DNA of 64,000 nt from Clostridia bacterium. Its GTDB lineage: Bacteria > Bacillota > Clostridia > Oscillospirales > Acutalibacteraceae. Each line of letters begins with the position of its first letter. The first letter of the stretch is position 1. Where the stretch lies: the NCBI GenBank assembly GCA_017397845.1, contig JAFQHU010000019.1, forward strand, positions 28,886-92,885. The letters run 5' to 3'. This document shows positions 54,108 to 61,151 of the stretch, piece after piece. Below the pieces are notes generated by a model, which had not been told where the DNA came from, did not search any database, and was given only the letters and a program-made list of their open reading frames with translations. A program made the translations under genes and the position numbers.

Positions 54108-54599
54108 TTATATAGCTCGATAATACGGACAAATATCTTCATAATATCCGTCTTTCATACGAAAACCATTTGGTATTGTCCCTAATTGAGTAAATCCGAG
54201 ACGCTCATATAAATGTCTGGCATGTGTATTTGTCGCCACAACTGCGTTGAATTGCAAAACAGAAAAACCGTGTTCGCGTCCTTGTTTAATACAATCTAAC
54301 ACCAGTTTTTCTCCTATATGTAATCCTCTGCTATGAGCACTCACAGCATAACTTGCATTACAGATATGACCGCATCTTCCTATATTGTTCGGATGTAAAA
54401 TATAAAGTCCGTATATTTTCTCTGTTTCGTTATCTACTGCAACACCCGTATAGGTTTGTTCAGCAAAAAAGATAGTGCCGCTTTCAAGAGTCAGGAATTC
54501 TTCTTGGGGGAAGGCATTTCCTTCCTCAACAATTTCATTCCAGATTTCTATCATCGCACACAAATCTTTTTCCCCATATTTGCGTATTACTATTCCCAT
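54108..54599 (-). CDS. GNAT-family N-acetyltransferase
   Basis: 163 residues with GNAT motif A (SRGLHIGEKLVLDCIKQGREHGF) and the end NTHARHLYERLGFTQLGTIPN. It uses acetyl-CoA; the acceptor is unknown (phosphinothricin/GNAT-like). Codon use is more A+T-rich than in the neighbours, and hairpin array B1 follows its upstream side, so recent arrival is possible. Confidence 0.88.
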   Translation of the reverse strand: MGIVIRKYGEKDLCAMIEIWNEIVEEGNAFPQEEFLTLESGTIFFAEQTYTGVAVDNETEKIYGLYILHPNNIGRCGHICNASYAVSAHSRGLHIGEKLVLDCIKQGREHGFSVLQFNAVVATNTHARHLYERLGFTQLGTIPNGFRMKDGYYEDICPYYRAI

Positions 54600-54677
54600 T
54601 TCTTTTCACCTCTACAAATTCTTATCGAGTTAATTATATCACACATACTATCAATTTGCAATGCTAACGGTTTCGTC

Positions 54678-54865
54678 AATCCGTTTGCCCAAAGGGCAAC
54701 TTCATTGTGCCACAGGCACACTTCATTGGCGTAGCCACTTCATTTGCCGCAAGGCAACTTCATTCGTTTATGTCCGCTTTTAGGATAATGAAGTTGACAG
54801 CAAGCTGTCAAATGAAACACTCGCTTCGCTCGTAATGAAGTTATGTCCTGCGGACATAAATGAAA
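54678..54865 (-). repeat. Hairpin array B1: 4 + 4 inverted 7-base spacers with variable hairpins
   Basis: Left half: CTTCATT at 54700, 54721, 54738 and 54758. Right half: AATGAAG or AATGAAA at 54787, 54811, 54834 and 54859. Hairpins between them: TTGCCC/GGGCAA (54685-54699), TGTGCC/GGCACA (54706-54720), TGGC/GCCA (54727-54737), TTGCC/GGCAA (54744-54757), TTGACAG/CTGTCAA (54794-54811), an imperfect one (54818-54833) and TTATGTCC/GGACATAA (54841-54859). It lies immediately behind the tRNA-Ala terminator. No coding sequence is credible. Confidence 0.85.
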
Positions 54866-54892
54866 AATCCAAGTCGTAAGACTTGGATTTTT
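54863..54892 (-). terminator. Terminator of tRNA-Ala
   Basis: A 13-bp perfect stem AAAAATCCAAGTC (54863-54875) with its complement (54880-54892), T-rich on the minus strand. Confidence 0.85.
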
Positions 54893-54967
54893 GGTGGACC
54901 CGAAGAGGTTCGAACTCTCGGCCTTTCGGTTGCGAACCGAACGCTCTCCCAACTGAGCTACGGGCCC
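54892..54967 (-). tRNA. tRNA-Ala (CGC)
   Basis: Minus strand: acceptor GGGCCCG/CGGGTCC containing the G3-U70 pair that identifies alanine tRNAs, anticodon stem TTCGG/CCGAA with loop TTCGCAA (anticodon CGC, reads GCG), T-arm GAGAG TTCGAAC CTCTT, encoded CCA. Confidence 0.95.
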
Positions 54968-54976
54968 GTGGCTGTA

Positions 54977-55157
54977 ATCCGTTCGCCGCAGGCGATTTCG
55001 TTGTGCCGACAGGCACACTTAATTGGTGCAGCCACTTCATTTACCGCAAGGTAACTTCATTCATTTGTGTCCGATAATGAAGTTCGGATAAAACCCGAAA
55101 TGAAGTTTTCTCTCTTTGGTCGAAAAATGAAGTTATGTCCTTTGAACATAAATGAAA
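54977..55157 (-). repeat. Hairpin array B2: second copy of the 4 + 4 array
   Basis: Left half: TTTCGTT (54996), CTTAATT (55018), CTTCATT (55035 and 55055). Right half: AATGAAG (55076, 55099, 55126) and AATGAAA (55151). Hairpins: TCGCC/GGCGA (54983-54995), TGTGCC/GGCACA (55002-55017), TGGT/GCCA (55024-55034), TTACC/GGTAA (55041-55054), TTCGG/CCGAA (55083-55099), TTTTC/GAAAA (55106-55126) and TTATGT/ACATAA (55133-55151). Order and spacing match B1; both start with AATCCGTT. Confidence 0.85.
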
Positions 55158-55183
55158 ACACCAAGCCGGAGACTTGGTGTTTT
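55155..55183 (-). terminator. Terminator behind the tRNA-Arg fragment
   Basis: An 11-bp stem AAAACACCAAG (55155-55165) with its complement (55173-55183). Confidence 0.8.
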
Positions 55184-55204
55184 GGCGCGCTGTAAGGGAC
55201 TCGA
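55183..55204 (-). pseudogene. 3' fragment of tRNA-Arg (truncated duplicate)
   Basis: Bases 55180-55204 are identical to 55346-55370, the 3' end of the intact tRNA-Arg including CCA, the acceptor 3' strand, half the T-stem and part of the T-loop. Identity stops inside the T-loop. No D- or anticodon arm matches upstream. Confidence 0.85.
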
Positions 55205-55290
55205 CTCTTGCTGCGAACTGCGCAGCTTCGGTCATTCGCGGCTCTGACAGTCCACCGGACTGTCATTCACTACCGCTCCTACTTCTCGTC
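55205..55290. repeat. Hairpin element C between the tRNA-Arg fragment and tRNA-Arg
   Basis: GCTGCG/CGCAGC (55210-55226) and TGACAGTCC/GGACTGTCA (55245-55265) are perfect hairpins. GTCATTC occurs twice (55231 and 55262). The element abuts the breakpoint of the tRNA fragment and is richer in G+C than the flanks. Confidence 0.7.
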
Positions 55291-55307
55291 CAAGACAAGT
55301 CAAAATT

Positions 55308-55349
55308 AAAAATAAGTGACAACTTATCTTTAAGCCATCACTTATTTTT
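55308..55349 (-). terminator. Terminator of tRNA-Arg
   Basis: 12-bp stem AAAAATAAGTGA (55308-55319) and complement (55338-55349). Confidence 0.8.
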
Positions 55350-55425
55350 GGCGCGCTGTAAGGGACTCGAACCCCTGACCTACTGGTTCGTAGCCAGTCA
55401 CTCTATCCAGCTGAGCTAACAGCGC
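55349..55425 (-). tRNA. tRNA-Arg (ACG)
   Basis: Minus strand: acceptor GCGCTGT/ACAGCGC, anticodon stem ACTGG/CCAGT with loop CTACGAA (anticodon ACG, inosine-modified in bacteria), T-arm AGGGG TTCGAGT CCCTT, encoded CCA. Confidence 0.97.
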
Positions 55426-55443
55426 ATTTGCTTTTGCCCAAGT

Positions 55444-55472
55444 ATATTATCATAAATGAGTGCGGTTGTCAA
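55444..55472 (-). promoter_or_regulatory. Promoter of tRNA-Arg
   Basis: Minus strand TTGACA (55467-55472) and TAATAT (55444-55449), 17-base spacer. Confidence 0.85.
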
Positions 55473-55514
55473 TGATTTTCACAAAATTTTTTATTTATTT
55501 GAATGCCTTAATAA

Positions 55515-55543
55515 TTGATATTTGCTTTTCTTTATGATATTAT
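55515..55543 (+). promoter_or_regulatory. Promoter of the ppa operon
   Basis: TTGATA (55515-55520) and TATTAT (55538-55543), 17-base spacer. Confidence 0.75.
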
Positions 55544-55575
55544 CTTTTTATAAATTTAAAAAAGGAGAGACAAAG

Positions 55576-56112
55576 ATGAATATATGGCATGATATCAATT
55601 CTGAAAGAATTAAGGTGGAAACCTTTGATGCTGTGGTAGAAATCAGCAAGGGCAGCAAAATGAAATACGAGCTTGACAAAGAAACCGGTATGCTCCGTCT
55701 GGACAGAGTTCTGCACACCTCCACTCATTATCCTGCAAACTACGGCTTTATTCCCCGGACCTATGCTCCGGATAATGACCCGCTCGATGTTCTTATTCTT
55801 TGCTCGGAAAGAATCGAGCCCATGTCATTGGTTGAGTGCTATCCCATCGGTGTTATTACCATGCTCGATAACGGCGCCGCCGATGATAAAATTATCGCCA
55901 TTCACAGCGGTGACCCCACCTATAACAGCTATACGGACATAAGTCAGCTTCCGAAGCACATCTTTGATGAAATGGTGCATTTTTTCTCTGTTTATAAAAT
56001 GCTCGAAAACAAAACCACCGTTATTGACGAAGCAAAGAATGCCGACGTGGCAAGAGAAATCGTAAGGGATTCCATCGACAGATATAAGGAACTTTTTGTG
56101 GGTGATAAATAA
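55576..56112 (+). CDS. ppa: Inorganic pyrophosphatase, family I
   Basis: 178 residues from the ATG at 55576 (AAAGGAG upstream). Family I soluble pyrophosphatase motifs: EISKGSKMKYELDKETG, YPANYGFIP, DNDPLDVLIL, MLDNGAADDKIIA. It hydrolyses pyrophosphate to two phosphates with magnesium. First gene of a short operon with the FliB-like and HTH genes. Confidence 0.95.
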   Translation: MNIWHDINSERIKVETFDAVVEISKGSKMKYELDKETGMLRLDRVLHTSTHYPANYGFIPRTYAPDNDPLDVLILCSERIEPMSLVECYPIGVITMLDNGAADDKIIAIHSGDPTYNSYTDISQLPKHIFDEMVHFFSVYKMLENKTTVIDEAKNADVAREIVRDSIDRYKELFVGDK

Positions 56113-56113
56113 T

Positions 56114-57136
56114 ATGAAGCTTGTTATGCCCGCATACTGTACGGGTTTTAAATGTACGGCAAACAAATGCAGTGACAATTGCTGTATCGGATGGGAAATC
56201 GACATTGACGGAGAGACGGCGGACTTTTATTCGCGGGTGAAGGGTGATTTCGGAGCGAAGCTTAAGGAAAACATCGCTCACGGTGAGTGCAGCTCTTTTA
56301 TCCTCAAGGGTGAGCGCTGTCCTTTCCTTAACGAGAAAAATCTTTGTGATATTATAATTAATCTGGGTGAAGAGCACCTGTGTCAGATATGTGCTGACCA
56401 TCCGAGATATTACGAATGGTTCGGCGACATAAAAGAGGGCGGAATAGGACTGTGCTGCGAAGAGGCGGCAAAGCTTATACTCACGGCGGGAAACCCCGTC
56501 TATTTTACGGAAACTGATATTCCCGAAGAGGTAAACGGCAGCTTTGACAAAGAGCTGTTTGAGCTGCTTTACAAAGCAAGGGACAGAATTTTCTTTTTTC
56601 TTTATGATGAGTTCGAAAGCATTAAGACGATAGTGTCAAGAATATTATTTTTTGCCGAAAAGCTGCAGTATAATATAGATAATTATATTGATGAACTCCC
56701 CGCAGAGAATGATGCTATGGAAGAAAAAACAGGAGATATGCTCTCGGTGCTGAGAAGTTTGAGTGAGATGGAGCCTATCGACGAAAAGTGGACGGATTAT
56801 CTTGCCGATGCCGTAAGCACATATAAGAAAACGGACATAAATGAGGACGGCCTATACCTTTATCAGCGAAATCTGCTTTTCTATTATATATATCGCTATT
56901 TTCTGAAGGGCGTTTTTGACGGTGAGATTCTTTCGAAGGTAAAGTTTGCCTGTGTAAGTACAGCGGTTATTTCTTATTTTGCTGTAAAAGAAAATGCGGA
57001 TTTTCAGGGAATCATAAATATATGCAAACTTTTTTCGAAGCAGACGGAGTACAGTCAGGAAAACATTGATATGCTTTGCGAAATGTTTTACGAAAAGGAA
57101 TTTTTTGAAAGCGGAAAAATTATCGGTCTGTTCTGA
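56114..57136 (+). CDS. FliB-like (lysine-N-methylase) Cys-rich protein
   Basis: 340 residues. The opening has a cysteine cluster (MPAYCTGFKCTANKCSDNCC) and later CPF, LCDIIINLGEEHLCQICADHPRY and GLCCEEAAKL, the signature of FliB/YkgJ-like proteins, some of which methylate flagellin lysines. No flagellar genes are nearby, so the target is open; a metal cluster is likely. The ATG overlaps the end of ppa by two bases' spacing, with GGGTGA in the ppa end as ribosome site. Confidence 0.82.
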   Translation: MKLVMPAYCTGFKCTANKCSDNCCIGWEIDIDGETADFYSRVKGDFGAKLKENIAHGECSSFILKGERCPFLNEKNLCDIIINLGEEHLCQICADHPRYYEWFGDIKEGGIGLCCEEAAKLILTAGNPVYFTETDIPEEVNGSFDKELFELLYKARDRIFFFLYDEFESIKTIVSRILFFAEKLQYNIDNYIDELPAENDAMEEKTGDMLSVLRSLSEMEPIDEKWTDYLADAVSTYKKTDINEDGLYLYQRNLLFYYIYRYFLKGVFDGEILSKVKFACVSTAVISYFAVKENADFQGIINICKLFSKQTEYSQENIDMLCEMFYEKEFFESGKIIGLF

Positions 57137-57153
57137 CCGGAAAGGAAAATATA

Positions 57154-57654
57154 ATGGCAAATTCAGTTTACAAGGATATAAGAAAAAAACACGGTCTTAC
57201 CCGTGATGAAGTGTGTGACAGGGCTTATGAAACGGGGATGCCCTTTCAGCCGGAAAGATTAGAGAGAATCGAAAACGGCAAATACCCCATCAATCCCGAA
57301 GAAGTTCTCCTTTTGGCAAAGGTTTACGGTGAGCCCTTTCTCTGCAATTATTATTGCTCAAAGGAATGTCCTATCGGTGAAAAGTATGTGCCTGAGATTA
57401 AGGTAAAGGATTTGGCGCAGATAGTGCTCGAAATGCTTGCCTCTCTCAATTCGATGAAAAGCAGTCAGGAGCGACTCATCGAAATCACCGCCGACGGAAA
57501 AATCGACGATGACGAAATCGAAGATTTCGTTTTTATCCAAAATGAGCTGGAACGCATTTCCATAACCGTGGAAACACTTCAGCTTTGGGTTGAGCAGATG
57601 CTCGCCGATGAAAAAATAAATTTGGAAAAATATAATGAGATAAAGAACGGATGA
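57154..57654 (+). CDS. Helix-turn-helix (XRE-like) regulator with helical C-terminus
   Basis: 166 residues. Residues 1-60 form a Cro/C1-type HTH (IRKKHGLTRDEVCDRAYETG, then PERLERIENGKYPINPEEVLLLAKVYG). The next part contains CNYYCSKECPIG, a possible metal site, and the rest is helical (LNSMKSSQERLIEITADGKIDDDEIEDFVFI). It may link regulation to metal or redox state. Third gene of the ppa operon. Confidence 0.82.
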   Translation: MANSVYKDIRKKHGLTRDEVCDRAYETGMPFQPERLERIENGKYPINPEEVLLLAKVYGEPFLCNYYCSKECPIGEKYVPEIKVKDLAQIVLEMLASLNSMKSSQERLIEITADGKIDDDEIEDFVFIQNELERISITVETLQLWVEQMLADEKINLEKYNEIKNG

Positions 57655-57655
57655 T

Positions 57656-57696
57656 AAAAGCCTTCCCTTGTTCAATGCAGGGGGAGGCTTTTTTAC
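57656..57696 (+). terminator. Terminator of the ppa operon
   Basis: Stem AAAAGCCTTCCC (57656-57667) with GGGGAGGCTTTT (57681-57692), then TT. Confidence 0.85.
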
Positions 57697-57811
57697 ACAA
57701 ACTGTAATTTTTTATATACGAAATTTGCACTTTTTGTCATTCACTTTTTACTTGCAATAATATATTATATAACCACAGAGCAAAAACCGGATCTTGTTAA
57801 AAGTAATTCTA

Positions 57812-57840
57812 TTGACAAAGTACGGGAAATAATTTAAAAT
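57812..57840 (+). promoter_or_regulatory. Promoter of the NfeD-SPFH genes
   Basis: TTGACA (57812-57817) and TAAAAT (57835-57840), 17-base spacer. Confidence 0.8.
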
Positions 57841-57872
57841 AGAACTATAATAATGAAAAGGAGATGAAGTGT

Positions 57873-58316
57873 ATGAAGGAAGATGTTCTGTTTTGGCTCG
57901 GTGCCACAATAGTCCTCTTTATTGCCGAAGCGGTTACGGTTAACCTGGTTACCGTATGGTTTGCTCTGGGTGCGCTGGCGGCTTTTATTGCGGCTGTGGC
58001 GGGCGCCAAGCTCTGGTTGCAGATTGTTCTGTTTCTGGTTGTGACGGTTGTCACACTCATTTTCACCCGACCCATCGCAAAAAAACACATCAACGGTAAG
58101 CACGAGGCAACCAATGCCGATATGGTGATCGGTAAAACCGCCGTAGTGACGGAGGATATCGACAATCTTGCTGCCAAGGGCGCCGTTACATGCATGGGTA
58201 AGGTGTGGACAGCACGAAGCCTGAATAATGAAAAAATCAGTGCGGGTGAGGAAGTAACCGCAGTGAAAATCCAGGGCGTTAAACTCATAGTCTCGCCGAA
58301 AACGGCTGACGAATAA
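57873..58316 (+). CDS. Short NfeD-family membrane protein
   Basis: 147 residues: two or three membrane helices (VLFWLGATIVLFIAEAVTV; ALGALAAFIAAVAGAKLWLQIVLFLVVTVVTLIF) and a C-terminal OB-fold (about 90-142: GKTAVVTEDIDNLAAKGAVTCMGKVWTARS). Such short NfeD proteins pair with SPFH proteins in membrane microdomains, as here. ATG 57873 has GGAG nine bases upstream; the ATG at 57864 touches that site. Confidence 0.9.
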   Translation: MKEDVLFWLGATIVLFIAEAVTVNLVTVWFALGALAAFIAAVAGAKLWLQIVLFLVVTVVTLIFTRPIAKKHINGKHEATNADMVIGKTAVVTEDIDNLAAKGAVTCMGKVWTARSLNNEKISAGEEVTAVKIQGVKLIVSPKTADE

Positions 58317-58359
58317 AAACAAACAAAAAAATCTTAAACAAGAAAAAGGAGAACACATT

Positions 58360-59253
58360 ATGGAATTTGCAATACCTATTTTAATTATCTTGATTTTAGC
58401 TATCGCAGTACTCGTTAAAAACATCAGAGTTGTACCTCAGGCAAGAGCTATGGTTGTCGAGCGCCTCGGTGCATATAAGACAACATGGGAGGTTGGTCTT
58501 CACTTTAAGGTCCCCTTCATCGAAAGAGTAGCAAAGACAGTATCTCTTAAAGAGCAGGTTGTTGACTTCCCACCCCAGCCTGTTATCACAAAGGATAACG
58601 TTACCATGCAGATAGACACTGTTATCTATTTCGAAATCACAGACCCGAAGCTTTACACCTACGGTGTCGAGCATCCTCTCACCGCTATAGAAAATCTTAC
58701 AGCCACTACCCTGCGTAACATTATCGGTGATCTTGAGCTTGACCAAACTCTCACCTCACGTGATGTTATCAATACAAAGATGAGAAGCATCCTCGACGAA
58801 GCCACCGACCCTTGGGGTATCAGAATCAACCGTGTGGAGCTTAAAAACATTATGCCTCCCAGAGAGATTCAGGACGCTATGGAAAAGCAGATGAAGGCAG
58901 AACGTGAACGCCGTGAAGCTATCCTCAAAGCCGAGGGTGAAAAGAAGTCAGCTATCCTTTTGGCAGAAGGTGAAAAGGAATCCGCTATTCTCCGTGCCGA
59001 CGCTGAAAAGCAGGTGCGTATTCTCGAAGCCGAAGGTCAGGCACAGGCTATACTCAAGGTTCAGCAGGCTACCGCTGAAGGTATCAAGCTCATTAACGAA
59101 GCCGGTGCTTCCGAAGAGGTTATCAAAATTAAAGCTCTCGAAGCCTTCCAGGCAGCAGCCGACGGCAAGGCAACGAAGATTATTATCCCCTCTGAGATTC
59201 AGTCACTTGCAGGTCTTGCCACAGGACTTACAGAGGTTATAAAAGAAAAATAA
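58360..59253 (+). CDS. SPFH/band-7 (stomatin-like) protein
   Basis: 297 residues. An N-terminal membrane helix (IPILIILILAIAVLVKNI) precedes the SPFH domain (QARAMVVERLGAYKTTWEVGLHF through RVELKNIMPP), a coiled-coil Glu/Ala/Lys region (MKAERERREAILKAEGEKK...) and an oligomerising end (PSEIQSLAGLATGL). It scaffolds membrane complexes, together with NfeD upstream. Confidence 0.93.
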   Translation: MEFAIPILIILILAIAVLVKNIRVVPQARAMVVERLGAYKTTWEVGLHFKVPFIERVAKTVSLKEQVVDFPPQPVITKDNVTMQIDTVIYFEITDPKLYTYGVEHPLTAIENLTATTLRNIIGDLELDQTLTSRDVINTKMRSILDEATDPWGIRINRVELKNIMPPREIQDAMEKQMKAERERREAILKAEGEKKSAILLAEGEKESAILRADAEKQVRILEAEGQAQAILKVQQATAEGIKLINEAGASEEVIKIKALEAFQAAADGKATKIIIPSEIQSLAGLATGLTEVIKEK

Positions 59254-59280
59254 CCGGACGATTTAAGTAAAATTAAACGG

Positions 59281-59317
59281 GGGGCTGTACAGTAAGGTCA
59301 GCCCCTCGGATTTTTTT
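59281..59317 (+). terminator. Terminator/attenuator between SPFH and LiaF-like genes
   Basis: GGGGCTG (59281-59287) with CAGCCCC (59299-59305), then seven T at 59311-59317, only 24 bases before the next ATG. It may let part of the transcript continue. Confidence 0.75.
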
Positions 59318-59340
59318 AACAGGAAACGGAGGAAGATATA

Positions 59341-60024
59341 ATGAAAAGATTCAACAGTATAATGTGGGGTATTGTGTTCGTTTTTGCCGGTGTGGTTTTT
59401 GCTCTCAATGCTTTGGGAGTAACGCACGTAGATATTTTCTTTGAGGGCTGGTGGACACTGCTTATTATAGTTCCGTCCTTTATCGGTCTTCTTACCACCA
59501 AAGAAAAAACAGGCAACGCCATTACGCTGACTGTCGGTGTGTTTTTGCTTATGTGTGTCCGTGATATCATAAGTTTCGACATGCTTTGGAAGCTTATCGT
59601 ACCCGTGATAGTTATTTTCATCGGTATCAAGCTTATTTATACGGGAATAGTCGGTAACAGAAGCACAGAGGTTTTGAAAAAGATAAAAGAAAAGGGCGGA
59701 CCGATAAAAAATGTTGCCGCTGTATTTTCGGGTGCCAACGTCAATTTCGACGGTGAGGCTTTCACCGGTGCGGAAGTTAATGCTGTGTTCGGCGGGGTCA
59801 AATGCGATTTGCGTAACGCCCTTATCGAGCATGATTGCGTGATTAACGGCAGTGCCATATTCGGAGGTATAGATGTATATGTGCCCGAAAACATCAACAT
59901 AAAGATATATTCTAATTCAGTATTCGGAGGAGTTTCCGATAAAAGACATAACCGTTTCAGAGGTGACGGTCCCACTCTTTACATCAATGCAATATGTATG
60001 TTCGGAGGAGTTGATATAAGATGA
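59341..60024 (+). CDS. LiaF-like membrane protein
   Basis: 227 residues. Four membrane segments (SIMWGIVFVFAGVVFAL, WWTLLIIVPSFIGLL, AITLTVGVFLLMCV, IVPVIVIFIGIKLIY) of DUF5668/LiaI-like type are followed by a beta-rich C-terminal domain with repeated F-G-G (AVFGGVKCDL, SAIFGGIDVYVP, NSVFGGVSD, MFGGVDIR) as in LiaF, which represses envelope-stress signalling. No LiaRS-like kinase pair is in the window. Confidence 0.87.
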   Translation: MKRFNSIMWGIVFVFAGVVFALNALGVTHVDIFFEGWWTLLIIVPSFIGLLTTKEKTGNAITLTVGVFLLMCVRDIISFDMLWKLIVPVIVIFIGIKLIYTGIVGNRSTEVLKKIKEKGGPIKNVAAVFSGANVNFDGEAFTGAEVNAVFGGVKCDLRNALIEHDCVINGSAIFGGIDVYVPENINIKIYSNSVFGGVSDKRHNRFRGDGPTLYINAICMFGGVDIR

Positions 60025-60785
60025 CCGTATTTCAGAGAGTAGTAAAATATTGTGCAATAGCCTTCGCGGTTTATCTTGTCATAATGATAATCGGCGGTAT
60101 ATTGGCGGGAATCGGCGGTCTGAGCTTTCTGAGCGATCGCTTCGGCGGCGGTGATGAGACGGGCGAGCAGAAAATCTTTACTCTGAGTCAGGACATCGGA
60201 GAGATAGAGATGGAAATAGGTGCAGTCGATTGCGATATATTAACCGGAGAAAGCTTTTATGCGGAAAGCAATTCATCAAAGCTTGAGATAAAGGAAGCAA
60301 ACGGAAGATTACTTATTACCGATTCAACCCGTAATCCGAAAACACCCGTAAAGGTGAAACTGTATATTCCTGAGGATGCTAACATAGAAAAGATAGATAT
60401 TTCTGCCGGTGCAGGCGATATTTATGCCGAACGTTTGGTGTGCTCCTCACTTTATCTCGAATGTGGCGCAGGTAATGTGGAAATCGTTGAAGCGGTAGCC
60501 ACGGTCAAAGCCGACATCGAAGGCGGTGTGGGTGAAATCACCATCGGCGGCGGAACACTCAATGATCTTGATTTGGAAATGGGTGTGGGCAATCTTGATC
60601 TCATAAACCGTCTGAAGGGAGACTGCGACCTGGAATTCGGTATAGGGGATGCGGATATTACTCTTATCGGTACAGCGGAGGACTATATGATAAATTACGG
60701 CTCCGAGGATGCCGGGACAAAAACCGCAGTGAATATCGACAAAGGTATCGGAACGGTAAAGATTGATTACGCACAGGCAGGATAA
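60021..60785 (+). CDS. DUF4097 beta-strand-repeat membrane protein
   Basis: 254 residues; its ATG overlaps the LiaF-like stop (ATGA). One membrane helix (FAVYLVIMIIGGILAGIGGL) leads to an outer beta-helix-like domain with regular Gly/Asp steps (ISAGAGDIYAERL, ECGAGNVEIVEA, EGGVGEITIGGG, MGVGNLDLI, FGIGDADITLIG). The pairing of LiaF-like and DUF4097 proteins is common in envelope-stress operons. Confidence 0.87.
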   Translation: MTVFQRVVKYCAIAFAVYLVIMIIGGILAGIGGLSFLSDRFGGGDETGEQKIFTLSQDIGEIEMEIGAVDCDILTGESFYAESNSSKLEIKEANGRLLITDSTRNPKTPVKVKLYIPEDANIEKIDISAGAGDIYAERLVCSSLYLECGAGNVEIVEAVATVKADIEGGVGEITIGGGTLNDLDLEMGVGNLDLINRLKGDCDLEFGIGDADITLIGTAEDYMINYGSEDAGTKTAVNIDKGIGTVKIDYAQAG

Positions 60786-60804
60786 TATATAATATAGTAT
60801 AATA

Positions 60805-60836
60805 AAAGACAGACTTTTGGGCAAGAGTCTGTCTTT
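60805..60836. terminator. Bidirectional terminator between DUF4097 and XRE genes
   Basis: 11-bp stem AAAGACAGACT (60805-60815) and complement (60826-60836). Confidence 0.85.
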
Positions 60837-60837
60837 G

Positions 60838-61047
60838 TTATTCGCTTAAAAATGTGGGGTTATCTGTTCTTCCCAATAGATAGTCGACAGAAACATTGAA
60901 ATAATCAGCAAGAGCGATAAGCGTTTTGTAGTCGGCTTCGTGTTCTTGCGTTTCATAGCGGCTGATACAATTCTGATTCATATTTAAATCCATAGCCAGT
61001 TTTAGTTGTGTTATCCCTTTTTCTTTTCGTAGTTCTTTTAGTCGCAT
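60838..61047 (-). CDS. Small XRE-family regulator
   Basis: 69 residues, almost only a Cro/C1 helix-turn-helix (MRLKELRKEKGITQLKLAM, CISRYETQEHEADYKTLIAL, ADYFNVSVDYLLGRTD). ATG 61045-61047 has GGGG nine bases upstream. Its divergent neighbour has two tandem dyads in its promoter, and a half-site TACTGTTT lies in this gene's own leader (61064-61071, minus strand). Confidence 0.9.
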   Translation of the reverse strand: MRLKELRKEKGITQLKLAMDLNMNQNCISRYETQEHEADYKTLIALADYFNVSVDYLLGRTDNPTFLSE

Positions 61048-61080
61048 AATGCTCAACCCCATCAAACAGTATTTTTCTTC

Positions 61081-61109
61081 TTGACAAAATTATACTGTTT
61101 CGGTATAAT
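61081..61109 (+). promoter_or_regulatory. Promoter of the repeat/M23 secreted protein gene
   Basis: TTGACA (61081-61086) and TATAAT (61104-61109), 17-base spacer; the spacer and -10 lie in operator 1. Confidence 0.85.
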
Positions 61110-61132
61110 ATAATTATCCCGTTTCGGGATAA
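61090..61132. promoter_or_regulatory. Two tandem XRE operators
   Basis: TTATACTGTTTCGGTATAA (61090-61108) and TTATCCCGTTTCGGGATAA (61114-61132) are 19-base dyads with the common core GTTTCGG, centres 24 bases apart. The first covers the -10, the second the transcription start. Confidence 0.85.
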
Positions 61133-61151
61133 TTTGAAAGGAGTGATTAAT

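Noticed and set aside
54700..55157. CRISPR array
   Set aside because: The repeated word is only seven bases, reverses sense midway, and the intervening pieces are hairpins rather than unique spacers; no cas genes are present.
55183..55290. A longer tRNA such as selenocysteine tRNA
   Set aside because: Only the tRNA-Arg 3' end matches. No acceptor 5' strand, D-arm or anticodon arm can be paired with it.
54740..55419. Short open frames across the arrays and tRNAs
   Set aside because: They run through tRNA genes and hairpin arrays, lack ribosome sites and give compositionally odd peptides.
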